A stretch of DNA of 5,002 nt from Helicobacteraceae bacterium (GCA_024635885.1 JAGXIA010000071.1:1-5002); one strand, 5' to 3'. Counted from the stretch's first letter, positions 1-5,002 are shown. Made by a program: numbers and translations. The notes: generated by a model from the letters alone, not told the origin.

Positions 1-1
1 A

Positions 2-77
2 TGGTGTCCTGTGATGGATTCGAACCATCGGCCACATCATTAAAAGTGACGTGCTCTACCAGCTGAGCTAACAAGAC
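2..77 (-). tRNA. tRNA-Lys (anticodon UUU), complete, CCA encoded
   Basis: Read on the minus strand, the 76 bases fold as a full cloverleaf. The acceptor stem GTCTTGT pairs with ACAGGAC over seven pairs, one of them G-T. The D arm is GCTCAGCTGGTAGAGC. The anticodon stem CGTCA/TGATG encloses the loop CTTTTAA, which gives anticodon TTT. The T arm is GATGG-TTCGAAT-CCATC. The discriminator base A is followed by a genomically encoded CCA. UUU decodes lysine AAA/AAG codons, the dominant lysine codons in the AT-rich genes nearby. The gene diverges from the lipoprotein run and has its own promoter. Whether other tRNAs follow beyond the left edge cannot be seen. Confidence 0.97.
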
Positions 78-81
78 TAAA

Positions 82-99
82 ACAAACATCTCTGTTTGT
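82..99 (-). repeat. small inverted repeat in the tRNA leader
   Basis: ACAAAC (82-87) and GTTTGT (94-99) form a perfect 6-base inverted repeat with a 6-base loop, between the predicted tRNA transcription start and the mature 5' end. In the minus-strand transcript the hairpin is followed by UUUUA. The stem has only two G-C pairs, so it is too weak for a convincing terminator. It could instead help present the precursor 5' leader to RNase P, or be chance. Confidence 0.35.
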
Positions 100-107
100 G
101 GACGGGA

Positions 108-136
108 ATTATAGGCAAATAGATAGACTATGTCAA
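108..136 (-). promoter_or_regulatory. sigma70-type promoter of the tRNA-Lys gene
   Basis: On the minus strand a perfect -35 hexamer TTGACA (136-131) and a perfect -10 hexamer TATAAT (113-108) are separated by exactly 17 bases. The bases after the -10 read TCCCGTCC, a GC-rich discriminator in otherwise AT-rich DNA. This is typical of stable-RNA promoters under growth-rate or ppGpp control. The predicted start is near position 101, giving a leader of about 24 bases before the mature tRNA 5' end. The boxes are seen directly; the stringent-type regulation is inferred from the discriminator composition. Confidence 0.9.
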
Positions 137-273
137 GAATAAACAAGCTAAATTTATAATCTTTATAAAATTCATCATAAATACTCATAAAATGTTGTTT
201 TTCGGTTGAAATATACACGATAAATTACAATAGTTTTAATATGTTTTTGTCTGCATGTGTGTAATGAATATAT

Positions 274-287
274 GAAGTTTTTACTTC
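274..287 (+). repeat. short hairpin GAAGT-TTTT-ACTTC
   Basis: A perfect 5-base inverted repeat with a 4-base loop. As RNA it can extend by three further pairs (U-G, A-U, U-G) to about eight. It is not followed by a T tract, so it is not an obvious terminator. If transcription starts upstream of it, it would lie in the 5' leader of the first lipoprotein gene. No function can be assigned. Confidence 0.3.
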
Positions 288-356
288 GTGTTTATCTAAA
301 TTTCTTAGAAGATGTTAAAACTTAGTCGTATCTTAATATGAGATTAAATATTTTTC

Positions 357-373
357 AACTAGAATAACTAGTT
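357..373 (+). repeat. inverted repeat AACTAG-N5-CTAGTT just upstream of the first ribosome binding site
   Basis: A perfect 6-base inverted repeat (357-362 and 368-373) with a 5-base spacer, ending six bases before the Shine-Dalgarno sequence AAAGGAAG (379-386) of the first lipoprotein gene. It overlaps the candidate -10 box TAGAAT, so it could be a repressor operator. If transcribed, it could be a weak leader hairpin near the ribosome binding site. Only the symmetry is seen; a role is inferred. Confidence 0.35.
360..365 (+). promoter_or_regulatory. candidate -10 box for the lipoprotein operon (TAGAAT)
   Basis: TAGAAT differs from the TATAAT consensus at one base. It sits behind a T tract (351-355) and would start transcription near 372, leaving a short leader that carries the ribosome binding site at 379-386. 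No -35 hexamer is visible at the right distance. The perfect TATAAT at 155-160 is an equally possible alternative and would give a leader of over 200 bases. This is a weak call. Confidence 0.22.
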
Positions 374-390
374 ATATTAAAGGAAGTGAA

Positions 391-1329
391 ATGCAAAAAC
401 TGATTTCGTTGTTTACAATATCTGCTGTAGTTTTATTTTTTACAGCTTGTGGGGGTGGACCAAAAATAGTTATTCCATCATATACAGCTCCTAAAGAAGC
501 TTCAAAACTAAGTAAAATAAAAACAAAAGATGAGTTTATATCAAAAGGGGCATATTTAGCGGTATGGCTTAATCCTGATGTAAAAAATGCAAAAGAGACT
601 AACCGTAAGTTAGAATCAATGCTGATAGACAGTGTAAAAGCTAAACTTACAGAGACTAACTTTGTAACAATCGATCCTCTGGGTTCGGATGGTGATGTTG
701 CTCTAAGTATGAAAATTTCAAACTATGAGTATGAAAACCTTGGCGAGAAAATCAGTATTGCTTTGGAAGTGACTTTTATCATTTCTCGTGGAAGTGATGA
801 GTTCCTGGTTAAGAAGTACAGCGATAGAAAAAACCGTCAATCTAAAGACACAAGTAGATTGCCAAGCGAGAATGAATTAGCATCGCAAGCGGTATCAAAT
901 GTAGTAAAATATTTTATATCAGATATTTCTCCACTTAAAACAAACCAGCTTCGTGAGTTTAAATCTCTGCCAAATGACTTGAATTATGTGCTTTCATATG
1001 CCATGCGTAAAAACTATAAGGGTGCTATAAAACTTATGGAAAATTATAAAGGTGAAAAAAATCTTAATTATCATTATGATTTAGCTATTTTGTATGAAGC
1101 CGAAGCAAGCATAACTGAAGATATGAAACTTTTAGACTTAGCACAAAGCCATTATGAGCAAGCGATGAATTTAGGTGGCTTTAATGATGAACTGATAGTA
1201 AGTGCAAAGGCAAGATTTGATAATTTTTATTATCTTTTAAGTAAGACAAAAAAACAAGACAAAGCGAACCAGGCACTTCGAAATGACAGAAATTCATTGA
1301 CTGGCAGTTCTGCAAGTGAGTACGAGTAG
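391..1329 (+). CDS. lipoprotein with CsgG/LpoB-like domain and C-terminal TPR-like helices (gene 1)
   Basis: This is a 312-residue exported lipoprotein of unknown function. Residues 1-19 are a signal peptide with a hydrophobic core, ending in the lipobox FTAC with Cys20 as lipidation site. Residues about 54-145 look like a small alpha/beta domain: strand AYLAVWLNP, a long helix, strand FVTID, then several strands. The order recalls the periplasmic domain of CsgG/LpoB-type proteins but lacks the second helix those usually carry. The motif PSENELASQ (158-166) followed by FISDISP is echoed in gene 4 (PSKEMASQ ... YKLTP), suggesting distant paralogy. Residues about 197-262 form TPR-like helix pairs, with an N-Y-x-G-A-I-K-L segment and a YHYDLAILYEAEA...AQSHYEQAM segment. 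The start is supported by AAAGGAAG (379-386). It is first in the run, with 81 bases to the next gene. The fold call is weak; the lipoprotein call is strong. Confidence 0.85.
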   Translation: MQKLISLFTISAVVLFFTACGGGPKIVIPSYTAPKEASKLSKIKTKDEFISKGAYLAVWLNPDVKNAKETNRKLESMLIDSVKAKLTETNFVTIDPLGSDGDVALSMKISNYEYENLGEKISIALEVTFIISRGSDEFLVKKYSDRKNRQSKDTSRLPSENELASQAVSNVVKYFISDISPLKTNQLREFKSLPNDLNYVLSYAMRKNYKGAIKLMENYKGEKNLNYHYDLAILYEAEASITEDMKLLDLAQSHYEQAMNLGGFNDELIVSAKARFDNFYYLLSKTKKQDKANQALRNDRNSLTGSSASEYE

Positions 1330-1365
1330 TAAAGATTAGTAGGTTTTAAAAGTAAATGGCGGGTA

Positions 1366-1386
1366 CTGTTTGCTCTTGATAAACAG
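1366..1386 (+). repeat. inverted repeat CTGTTT-N9-AAACAG in the gap between genes 1 and 2
   Basis: The 81-base gap 1330-1410 is the longest in the run. It contains a perfect 6-base inverted repeat (1366-1371 and 1381-1386). Overlapping it is a direct repeat TCTTGA at 1374-1379 and 1389-1394. There is no T tract after the hairpin, so it is not a standard terminator. It could be an RNA processing or stability element, or an operator for an internal promoter that sets gene 2-5 levels apart from gene 1. No convincing promoter hexamers are visible in the gap. Confidence 0.3.
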
Positions 1387-1410
1387 AGTCTTGAATCAAA
1401 AGGGGAAGAT

Positions 1411-2754
1411 ATGACAATAAGTAAAAAATTAGTTTTAAATGTAGTTGCAACTGCAATCGCTGCATTTGCAATGACAGGATGTAGTACACTACAAGAAAGT
1501 TTCGCTTCACAAATGGAAGTTCCAACTTTAGAAAACCAGGCAAATCGTGTTGCTATTGGAATGACTATAATAAGAGAAAATAACATAATGGCGTTTAAAT
1601 TACCAATTTCCGCAGATGCAAAATGGCCGGCAATGGTTGTTAAAGATATAAATGACTCTGAGAAGAAATTTATAGACAATGTACTTATGCAAGGGCCATA
1701 CTTCTCAACGGTTCACTACACTAAACCTATTCAAAGAAAAATGCTTGGCACTGGGGCACTTATGAACCAACTAGGTGATTATGGAAATATTGCGGCGCAA
1801 CTTTTAGACCAGACTGTAACTCCTCTTACATATAGAGCAATTCAAAAAATTACTATTTTCTATGGTGTGAAGAAAGAAAACTGGCCAAATGTATTTAACT
1901 ATGATGGTTCACTGAGTAACTTCTTAGACTTTAAAGATGGTAAAATGCAAGATATAGACTCTCCAACAGGTGATGTTTATAATACTCTAGGTGCAGCGGT
2001 AATAGCTTTAGCTCCGGTAAATATGCAAAAAGATTTAGCTTCAGCAAATGAAGAGATGCTTCAAGGATTTGCAGAAGTTGCAGAAATTCAGGCAACAAAA
2101 GGTGAGTTAGAGACTAAGTTAAAAGTGAATATGGTAAAAAGTAATGATAAAGATAGATATGCTGGTTTTGCTCCATTAACAAAAAAAGAAAAACTTGAGA
2201 TTGAAAATGATATTGCTACAACAGAAGCTATGATCAAAGAAAAAGAATCAATCGCTAACGAAAAAGAAGCAATTTATTTTGAGTTGTTAGACCAGGCAGT
2301 TATTGCACTTGAAGCTGATATAAATGTTGATGATGAGAACTATGTTAAGTTAGCTAAAAATGTAAATTTAGTAGCTAATGAAATTCAGGTTTCTTCTACT
2401 GAGGCATATACGTCTTTTAGTTTAGCATTAGGAAATATTACAGCAAATAATGTTGTTCTAAAGTTCCCAAAAGAGCTTGAAAGTTTAGTAGTAGCTAAAG
2501 CTTCCATTCCATTGAATTTACAGTCTAAATATAATGAAAGAGTTGCAAGACTTGTTAAAAATGCAGTCTATCTTTTACCAAATATTTTTATTGGTACATA
2601 CTATGCAAATAAGCAGTCTAACTTAGCTGAAAAATATGAGAGTGTTACAAAGATAATTTTACTTGCTTATGAAGTAAAAACACAACAAGAAGCAGAAGCT
2701 AAAAAAGCGGCAAAAGAAGCAGCTGCAGCAGCAAGAGCAGCAAACGGTAAATAA
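1411..2754 (+). CDS. unrecognised 447-residue lipoprotein with coiled coil and Ala-rich tail (gene 2)
   Basis: I do not recognise this family. Residues 1-23 are a lipoprotein signal peptide (KK near the N-terminus, Ala-rich core) ending in MTGC; Cys24 is the only cysteine in the protein. Residues about 40-200 are mixed and contain aromatic patches (QGPYFSTVHYT, ITIFYGVKKENWPNVFNYDG) that look like a folded domain. Residues about 205-300 are rich in Glu, Lys and Ala with long uninterrupted helical stretches, best read as a coiled coil. A further mostly helical part (310-420) follows, and the last 20 or so residues form a Lys/Ala-rich low-complexity tail (KKAAKEAAAAARAANGK). The start follows a very strong ribosome binding site, AGGGGA (1401-1406). 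It lies between the CsgG-like and LPP20 genes, so a structural role in the same envelope assembly is likely, but this is inferred from position only. Confidence 0.85.
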   Translation: MTISKKLVLNVVATAIAAFAMTGCSTLQESFASQMEVPTLENQANRVAIGMTIIRENNIMAFKLPISADAKWPAMVVKDINDSEKKFIDNVLMQGPYFSTVHYTKPIQRKMLGTGALMNQLGDYGNIAAQLLDQTVTPLTYRAIQKITIFYGVKKENWPNVFNYDGSLSNFLDFKDGKMQDIDSPTGDVYNTLGAAVIALAPVNMQKDLASANEEMLQGFAEVAEIQATKGELETKLKVNMVKSNDKDRYAGFAPLTKKEKLEIENDIATTEAMIKEKESIANEKEAIYFELLDQAVIALEADINVDDENYVKLAKNVNLVANEIQVSSTEAYTSFSLALGNITANNVVLKFPKELESLVVAKASIPLNLQSKYNERVARLVKNAVYLLPNIFIGTYYANKQSNLAEKYESVTKIILLAYEVKTQQEAEAKKAAKEAAAAARAANGK

Positions 2755-2771
2755 GATACTCAGAGAACATT

Positions 2772-2778
2772 AAAAGGA
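2772..2778 (+). promoter_or_regulatory. ribosome binding site that sets the start of gene 3
   Basis: The Shine-Dalgarno sequence AAAAGGA (2772-2778) ends on the A of the first in-frame ATG (2778), so it cannot serve that codon at normal spacing. The second in-frame ATG at 2784 lies five bases after the GGA, which is normal spacing. The start at 2784 is therefore preferred over 2778. The change removes only two residues (Met-Leu) and leaves the signal peptide intact. Confidence 0.75.
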
Positions 2779-2783
2779 TGCTT

Positions 2784-3794
2784 ATGTATATTAAAACAGT
2801 CTTTATTTTTTTAGCGCTAACTTTTTTTAGCGCATGTGGAGTTTCGGCTTCACCATCAAACCTCAATTCCAGTGCGAGTAATGAATGGATGAATAATCCG
2901 CCATCAGATACTGCTAAATATTTTTATGCAGTTGGATATGGGGCGACTCAAAAAGATGCAAAGAGTGATGCCTTAGCAACTATTAGTGCAAAGATTTCCG
3001 TAGATGTAGCATCTAACTTCAGCTCTTCAGTTACTGCAAGCAGACAGAGCGACAATGAAGAGGTACTCTCAACTACAAAAAATGAAGTTGTAAGCAAGAG
3101 TAAAAATATTGAATATACTGATGTTAAAGTTGAAGAAAGCTTCAATGACGGTAAGCAGTGGATTCTTTTAGTTGAGGTAGATAGAGCTATTTTAACAGCA
3201 ACTTATGAGAGAAAACTTGAAAAAGTAGACTCTCAGTTAAAAGCAGAATGGGCGGTATTTAAAAAGGCAGGTCTGTTTGAAAAGTTAAAACTTACTCCTA
3301 CTATTGAAAAATATTTAAAAGAGACAGATACATTCTTTCCTCTTTTACATGCCCTAAATGTAAATTATGATGATTCCCAATATACTAAAAGATATTTAAA
3401 TTATACTAAAGAGATGAGACAAGCAAAAAATGAACTTATTTTTAAAATAAAAGCAGACAAAAACTCAGAATCTTTAGCTTCGGTAATCCGTAATGCTTTA
3501 AGTGAAGAGAATGCAACTTTCAGTAATTCAAATTACAATGTCTTAATCGATATTACAACTCATGCTAAAAAAAGAAATGTTAAATCAACAAATGAAACTT
3601 TTAATCAACTTACAATTGCTCTTAGAAAGACTGTAATCAAAGCAACTGACAAAAATGGGAATGTTGTTTCTAATGTAGTCTATAAAACTAAAGCAGGTTC
3701 ATCTGAAGGTTTTGAAGATGCAATTCAGAGAACTGCAAAATATGAAAAGAAAATATCAGAAATAGGGATAATATCTTTTATTACAGGTAACTAA
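2784..3794 (+). CDS. LPP20-family lipoprotein with C-terminal extension (gene 3)
   Basis: The protein has 336 residues from ATG 2784 (338 from the poorly spaced ATG 2778). The signal peptide ends in the lipobox FSAC with Cys18 lipidated. Residues about 33-140 match the LPP20 pattern: EWMNNPP, then FYAVGYGATQKDAKSDALA, then an amphipathic helix with ISAKISVDV, and a closing strand KQWILLVEVD. LPP20 proteins such as Helicobacter Lpp20 and Campylobacter FlgP are outer-membrane lipoproteins of roughly 170-180 residues. This one is about twice as long and is not FlgP. The extra half has a helical linker (about 145-215) and a second alpha/beta region (217-336) with strands IFKIKAD, YNVLIDITTHA, LTIALRKTVIKATD and VVSNVVYKTKAG around a helix; its fold is not assigned. 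It ends one base before gene 4 starts, so the two are translationally coupled. Its exact role is unknown. Confidence 0.88.
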   Translation: MYIKTVFIFLALTFFSACGVSASPSNLNSSASNEWMNNPPSDTAKYFYAVGYGATQKDAKSDALATISAKISVDVASNFSSSVTASRQSDNEEVLSTTKNEVVSKSKNIEYTDVKVEESFNDGKQWILLVEVDRAILTATYERKLEKVDSQLKAEWAVFKKAGLFEKLKLTPTIEKYLKETDTFFPLLHALNVNYDDSQYTKRYLNYTKEMRQAKNELIFKIKADKNSESLASVIRNALSEENATFSNSNYNVLIDITTHAKKRNVKSTNETFNQLTIALRKTVIKATDKNGNVVSNVVYKTKAGSSEGFEDAIQRTAKYEKKISEIGIISFITGN

Positions 3795-3795
3795 T

Positions 3796-4815
3796 ATGGT
3801 GTTGAGTAATAAACATAAAATATTTTTATTTTCTAACTTATTGGCAGTGATAGTTTTTACAAGTGCCTGTTCTACAAAAATAAATGTGAGAGCATTAGAA
3901 CCTGCCCAGGTTGATAAAGCCTCTCTAACAAAAAAAATTACTGTGGCATCATTTAAAAATGACACAGTGGGTCTCTCAGGTAAAATAGAAGCAAATCTCG
4001 CGAATGAGTTTATAGATGATAAACAGTATTTTACTATAGTAAACAGAAGTGATTTTGATAAAGTAATAAAAGAACAGAAAATTCAAAATAGTGGTTTAAT
4101 TGAAGTCTCGACTGCAGTAGAAGTTGGTAGTTTAATTGGTGCGCAAGCAATAATTTCGGCTGATGTAGGTCAAGTCACATCTGCTGATTCATATTATTAT
4201 GAAAAACGGACCAAGTGTGCAGATAAAAAATGCAAAGAGATAATTGAGTACAAAGTACAGTGTCTAAATCGTACTGTTGGTTTGTCGGCAGAACTGCGCA
4301 TGGTAGATGTCAGTCGAGGTGATATTATATTTGCTGACACGATTAGCAAGGTGTCAAAACATAATCACTGTTCAGACGATTCTCGCGCTATACCATCTAA
4401 AGAAATGGCTTCGCAAAGTTTAGCGAGTGCAATTGCAAACAGTTTTACGTACAAACTCACACCTCATTATCGTTATTTTGAGGTAGTATTGTTAGAAAAC
4501 CCAGACTTAGATTATACATCTGAACAAGAAAAACTGCTCGAGGTATCTTTAGAGTATATAAAGCAGAAAAGATATGATAAAGCAGAAGTATTTCTTACGG
4601 ATTTAATCGACTCAACAAATCAAAAAAGTTATGTGCCTTTTTATAATCTGGGTGTCATAAAAGAGGTTCAAGGCAACTACAGTGACGCACAAAATTTTTA
4701 TAAATTTGCGGACGATCTGATGCTAGAACCTGTTGAAGAGATATGTATCGCCCATGTCAGAATTCAGGACATCATAGAAAAAGATAAAAAAACAAAACAA
4801 CAATTAGGAAGGTAG
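3796..4815 (+). CDS. CsgG/HfaB-family lipoprotein with cysteine-rich insert and TPR tail (gene 4)
   Basis: This 339-residue lipoprotein has a signal peptide ending in TSAC (Cys25). Residues about 46-222 fit the CsgG/HfaB/LpoB-type domain: strand KITVASFKND, helix GKIEANLANEF, strand YFTIVNRSDFDKVIKEQKI, then the typical AVEVGSLIGAQAIISADVG segment, and later strands GLSAELRMVDVSRGDIIFAD. Between them a loop carries Cys141, Cys146 and Cys156, with Cys192 further on: four cysteines that could form two disulfides in the periplasm. After PSKEMASQ and LTP, residues about 245-310 form two TPR-like units, the second being close to consensus (FYNLGVIKEVQGNYSDAQNFY). CsgG forms an outer-membrane secretion pore; LpoB activates a penicillin-binding protein. 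I cannot tell which mode applies here, and no obvious pore hairpins are seen. The start lies one base after the gene 3 stop, with AGG at 3785-3787. Confidence 0.9.
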   Translation: MVLSNKHKIFLFSNLLAVIVFTSACSTKINVRALEPAQVDKASLTKKITVASFKNDTVGLSGKIEANLANEFIDDKQYFTIVNRSDFDKVIKEQKIQNSGLIEVSTAVEVGSLIGAQAIISADVGQVTSADSYYYEKRTKCADKKCKEIIEYKVQCLNRTVGLSAELRMVDVSRGDIIFADTISKVSKHNHCSDDSRAIPSKEMASQSLASAIANSFTYKLTPHYRYFEVVLLENPDLDYTSEQEKLLEVSLEYIKQKRYDKAEVFLTDLIDSTNQKSYVPFYNLGVIKEVQGNYSDAQNFYKFADDLMLEPVEEICIAHVRIQDIIEKDKKTKQQLGR

Positions 4816-4820
4816 AATAT

Positions 4821-5002
4821 ATGCATAATGTGAGATCACTTCTACCTACGCTTCTTTTGAGTTTAGTGTTTTTATCGGCTTGTTCAAGTTCTAAGCAAAA
4901 TATAGCTACTCCAAAGAAAACAATTCCATCTTGGTATTTAAATACGCCTTTGAGCACGTCTACAATGCTTTATGCGACTGGTGAAGGAAAAAATAGAGAC
5001 GA
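4821..5002 (+). CDS. second LPP20-family lipoprotein, 5' part only (gene 5, truncated by window edge)
   Basis: An open frame begins at ATG 4821, five bases after the gene 4 stop, behind the ribosome binding site AGGAAGG (4806-4812), and is still open at the right edge (60 codons seen). The protein starts MHNVRSLLPTLLLSLVFLSAC, a lipoprotein signal with lipobox LSAC (Cys21). It continues with IPSWYLNTPL ... LYATGEGKNRD. The tryptophan followed by N-x-P and the Y-A-T-G-x-G segment match the opening motif of LPP20 proteins and mirror gene 3 (EWMNNPP ... FYAVGYGATQKDA). Length and C-terminus are unknown. It is most likely in the same operon as genes 3 and 4. Confidence 0.85.
   Translation, partial: MHNVRSLLPTLLLSLVFLSACSSSKQNIATPKKTIPSWYLNTPLSTSTMLYATGEGKNRD

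Larger units (their letters stand above)
137..390. other. non-coding intergenic region upstream of the lipoprotein operon
   Basis: This 254-base AT-rich stretch contains no credible open reading frame on either strand; only chance frames of about ten codons occur. It should hold the promoter of the lipoprotein run. Candidate -10 hexamers on the plus strand are TATAAT (155-160, perfect), TACAAT (226-231, with TTGAAA only 14 bases upstream) and TAGAAT (360-365, downstream of a T tract at 351-355). None has a good -35 at 16-18 bases. Campylobacterota housekeeping promoters often lack a clear -35, so the choice cannot be made from sequence alone. Small inverted repeats lie at 274-287, 333-347 and 357-373. 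Confidence 0.6.

Noticed and set aside
216..223. A sigma28 (flagellar) -10-like element CACGATAA upstream of gene 1, tempting because LPP20 includes FlgP.
   Set aside because: No TAAA-type -35 lies at the required distance (the nearest, at 188, is about ten bases too far), so it is probably chance in AT-rich DNA.
206..231. TTGAAA (206-211) and TACAAT (226-231) as a sigma70 promoter for the lipoprotein run.
   Set aside because: The spacer is only 14 bases, too short for a normal promoter; only the -10-like hexamer is kept as one of several possibilities.
1..390. Integration site of a mobile element at the tRNA-Lys gene.
   Set aside because: No integrase gene and no second copy of the tRNA 3' end is present in the window, and the 3' end of the tRNA lies at the left edge, so nothing supports it here.
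1357..1374. A sigma54-like sequence TGGCGGG...TTGCT in the gap before gene 2.
   Set aside because: The GG and GC elements are separated by 12 bases instead of the strictly required 10, so sigma54 polymerase would not be expected to use it.
1230..1679. A 149-codon open frame on the minus strand across the end of gene 1, the gap and the start of gene 2.
   Set aside because: It is antisense to two well-supported lipoprotein genes with clear signal peptides and ribosome binding sites. Its composition is what the complement of AT-rich coding sequence gives, and it shows no recognisable domain.
2690..2750. GCA/GCT-rich run at the end of gene 2 as a microsatellite or phase-variable tract.
   Set aside because: The codons are mixed (GCA, GCT, GCG with AAA, GAA, AGA interspersed), with no uniform repeat unit likely to slip; it reads as a real Ala/Lys-rich protein tail.
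2784..3794. Calling gene 3 FlgP or Lpp20 by name.
   Set aside because: Only the N-terminal half matches the LPP20 pattern, the protein is twice the family's usual length, and no flagellar gene is nearby.
3796..4815. Calling gene 4 the curli export channel CsgG or the penicillin-binding-protein activator LpoB.
   Set aside because: The domain belongs to this broad superfamily, but the TPR tail and cysteine insert are atypical, and no curli subunit or penicillin-binding protein gene is in view to decide between the two.

Overview
This AT-rich window holds one tRNA gene on the minus strand (2-77) and, diverging from it, a plus-strand run of five consecutive lipoprotein genes (391 to the right edge, the last one cut off). 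The style suggests a Campylobacterota (epsilonproteobacterial) genome such as a Sulfurimonas- or Arcobacter-like organism: AT-rich codon use, very short intergenic gaps, and LPP20-family lipoproteins with short N-terminal lipoprotein signals. This is an inference from style and gene content. No marker gene in the window fixes the taxon, and another low-GC Gram-negative cannot be excluded.

Left part (1-390): a complete tRNA-Lys(UUU) with an encoded CCA end, read leftward from a textbook sigma70-type promoter (TTGACA, 17-base spacer, TATAAT) with a GC-rich discriminator. Between this promoter and the first lipoprotein gene lie about 250 non-coding AT-rich bases that should contain the operon promoter. 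Several small inverted repeats are visible there, one of them directly upstream of the first ribosome binding site.

Right part (391-5002): five genes in the same direction, each starting with a lipoprotein signal peptide and a lipobox cysteine: (1) a 312-residue lipoprotein with a weak CsgG/LpoB-like alpha/beta domain plus a TPR-like helical C-terminus; (2) a 447-residue lipoprotein that I do not recognise, with a central coiled coil and an Ala/Lys-rich tail; (3) a 336-residue LPP20-family lipoprotein with an extra C-terminal domain; (4) a 339-residue CsgG/HfaB-family lipoprotein with a cysteine-rich insertion and a C-terminal TPR pair; (5) the start of a second LPP20-family lipoprotein. Gaps are 81, 29 (23 if the upstream ATG of gene 3 is used), 1 and 5 bases, and no terminator is visible, so genes 2-5 are probably one transcript and gene 1 very likely joins them.

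Read together, this looks like a module whose products are all exported, lipid-anchored and probably assembled with one another at the outer membrane or periplasm. Genes 1 and 4 share an architecture and a motif, and genes 3 and 5 share the LPP20 motif, so the set appears to be two pairs of relatives plus one orphan. CsgG relatives either form an outer-membrane export pore (curli CsgG) or act as periplasmic co-factors of envelope enzymes (LpoB). LPP20 relatives include the flagellar basal-disk protein FlgP. No curli subunit, penicillin-binding protein or flagellar gene is in the window, so the substrate or partner of this set is unknown.
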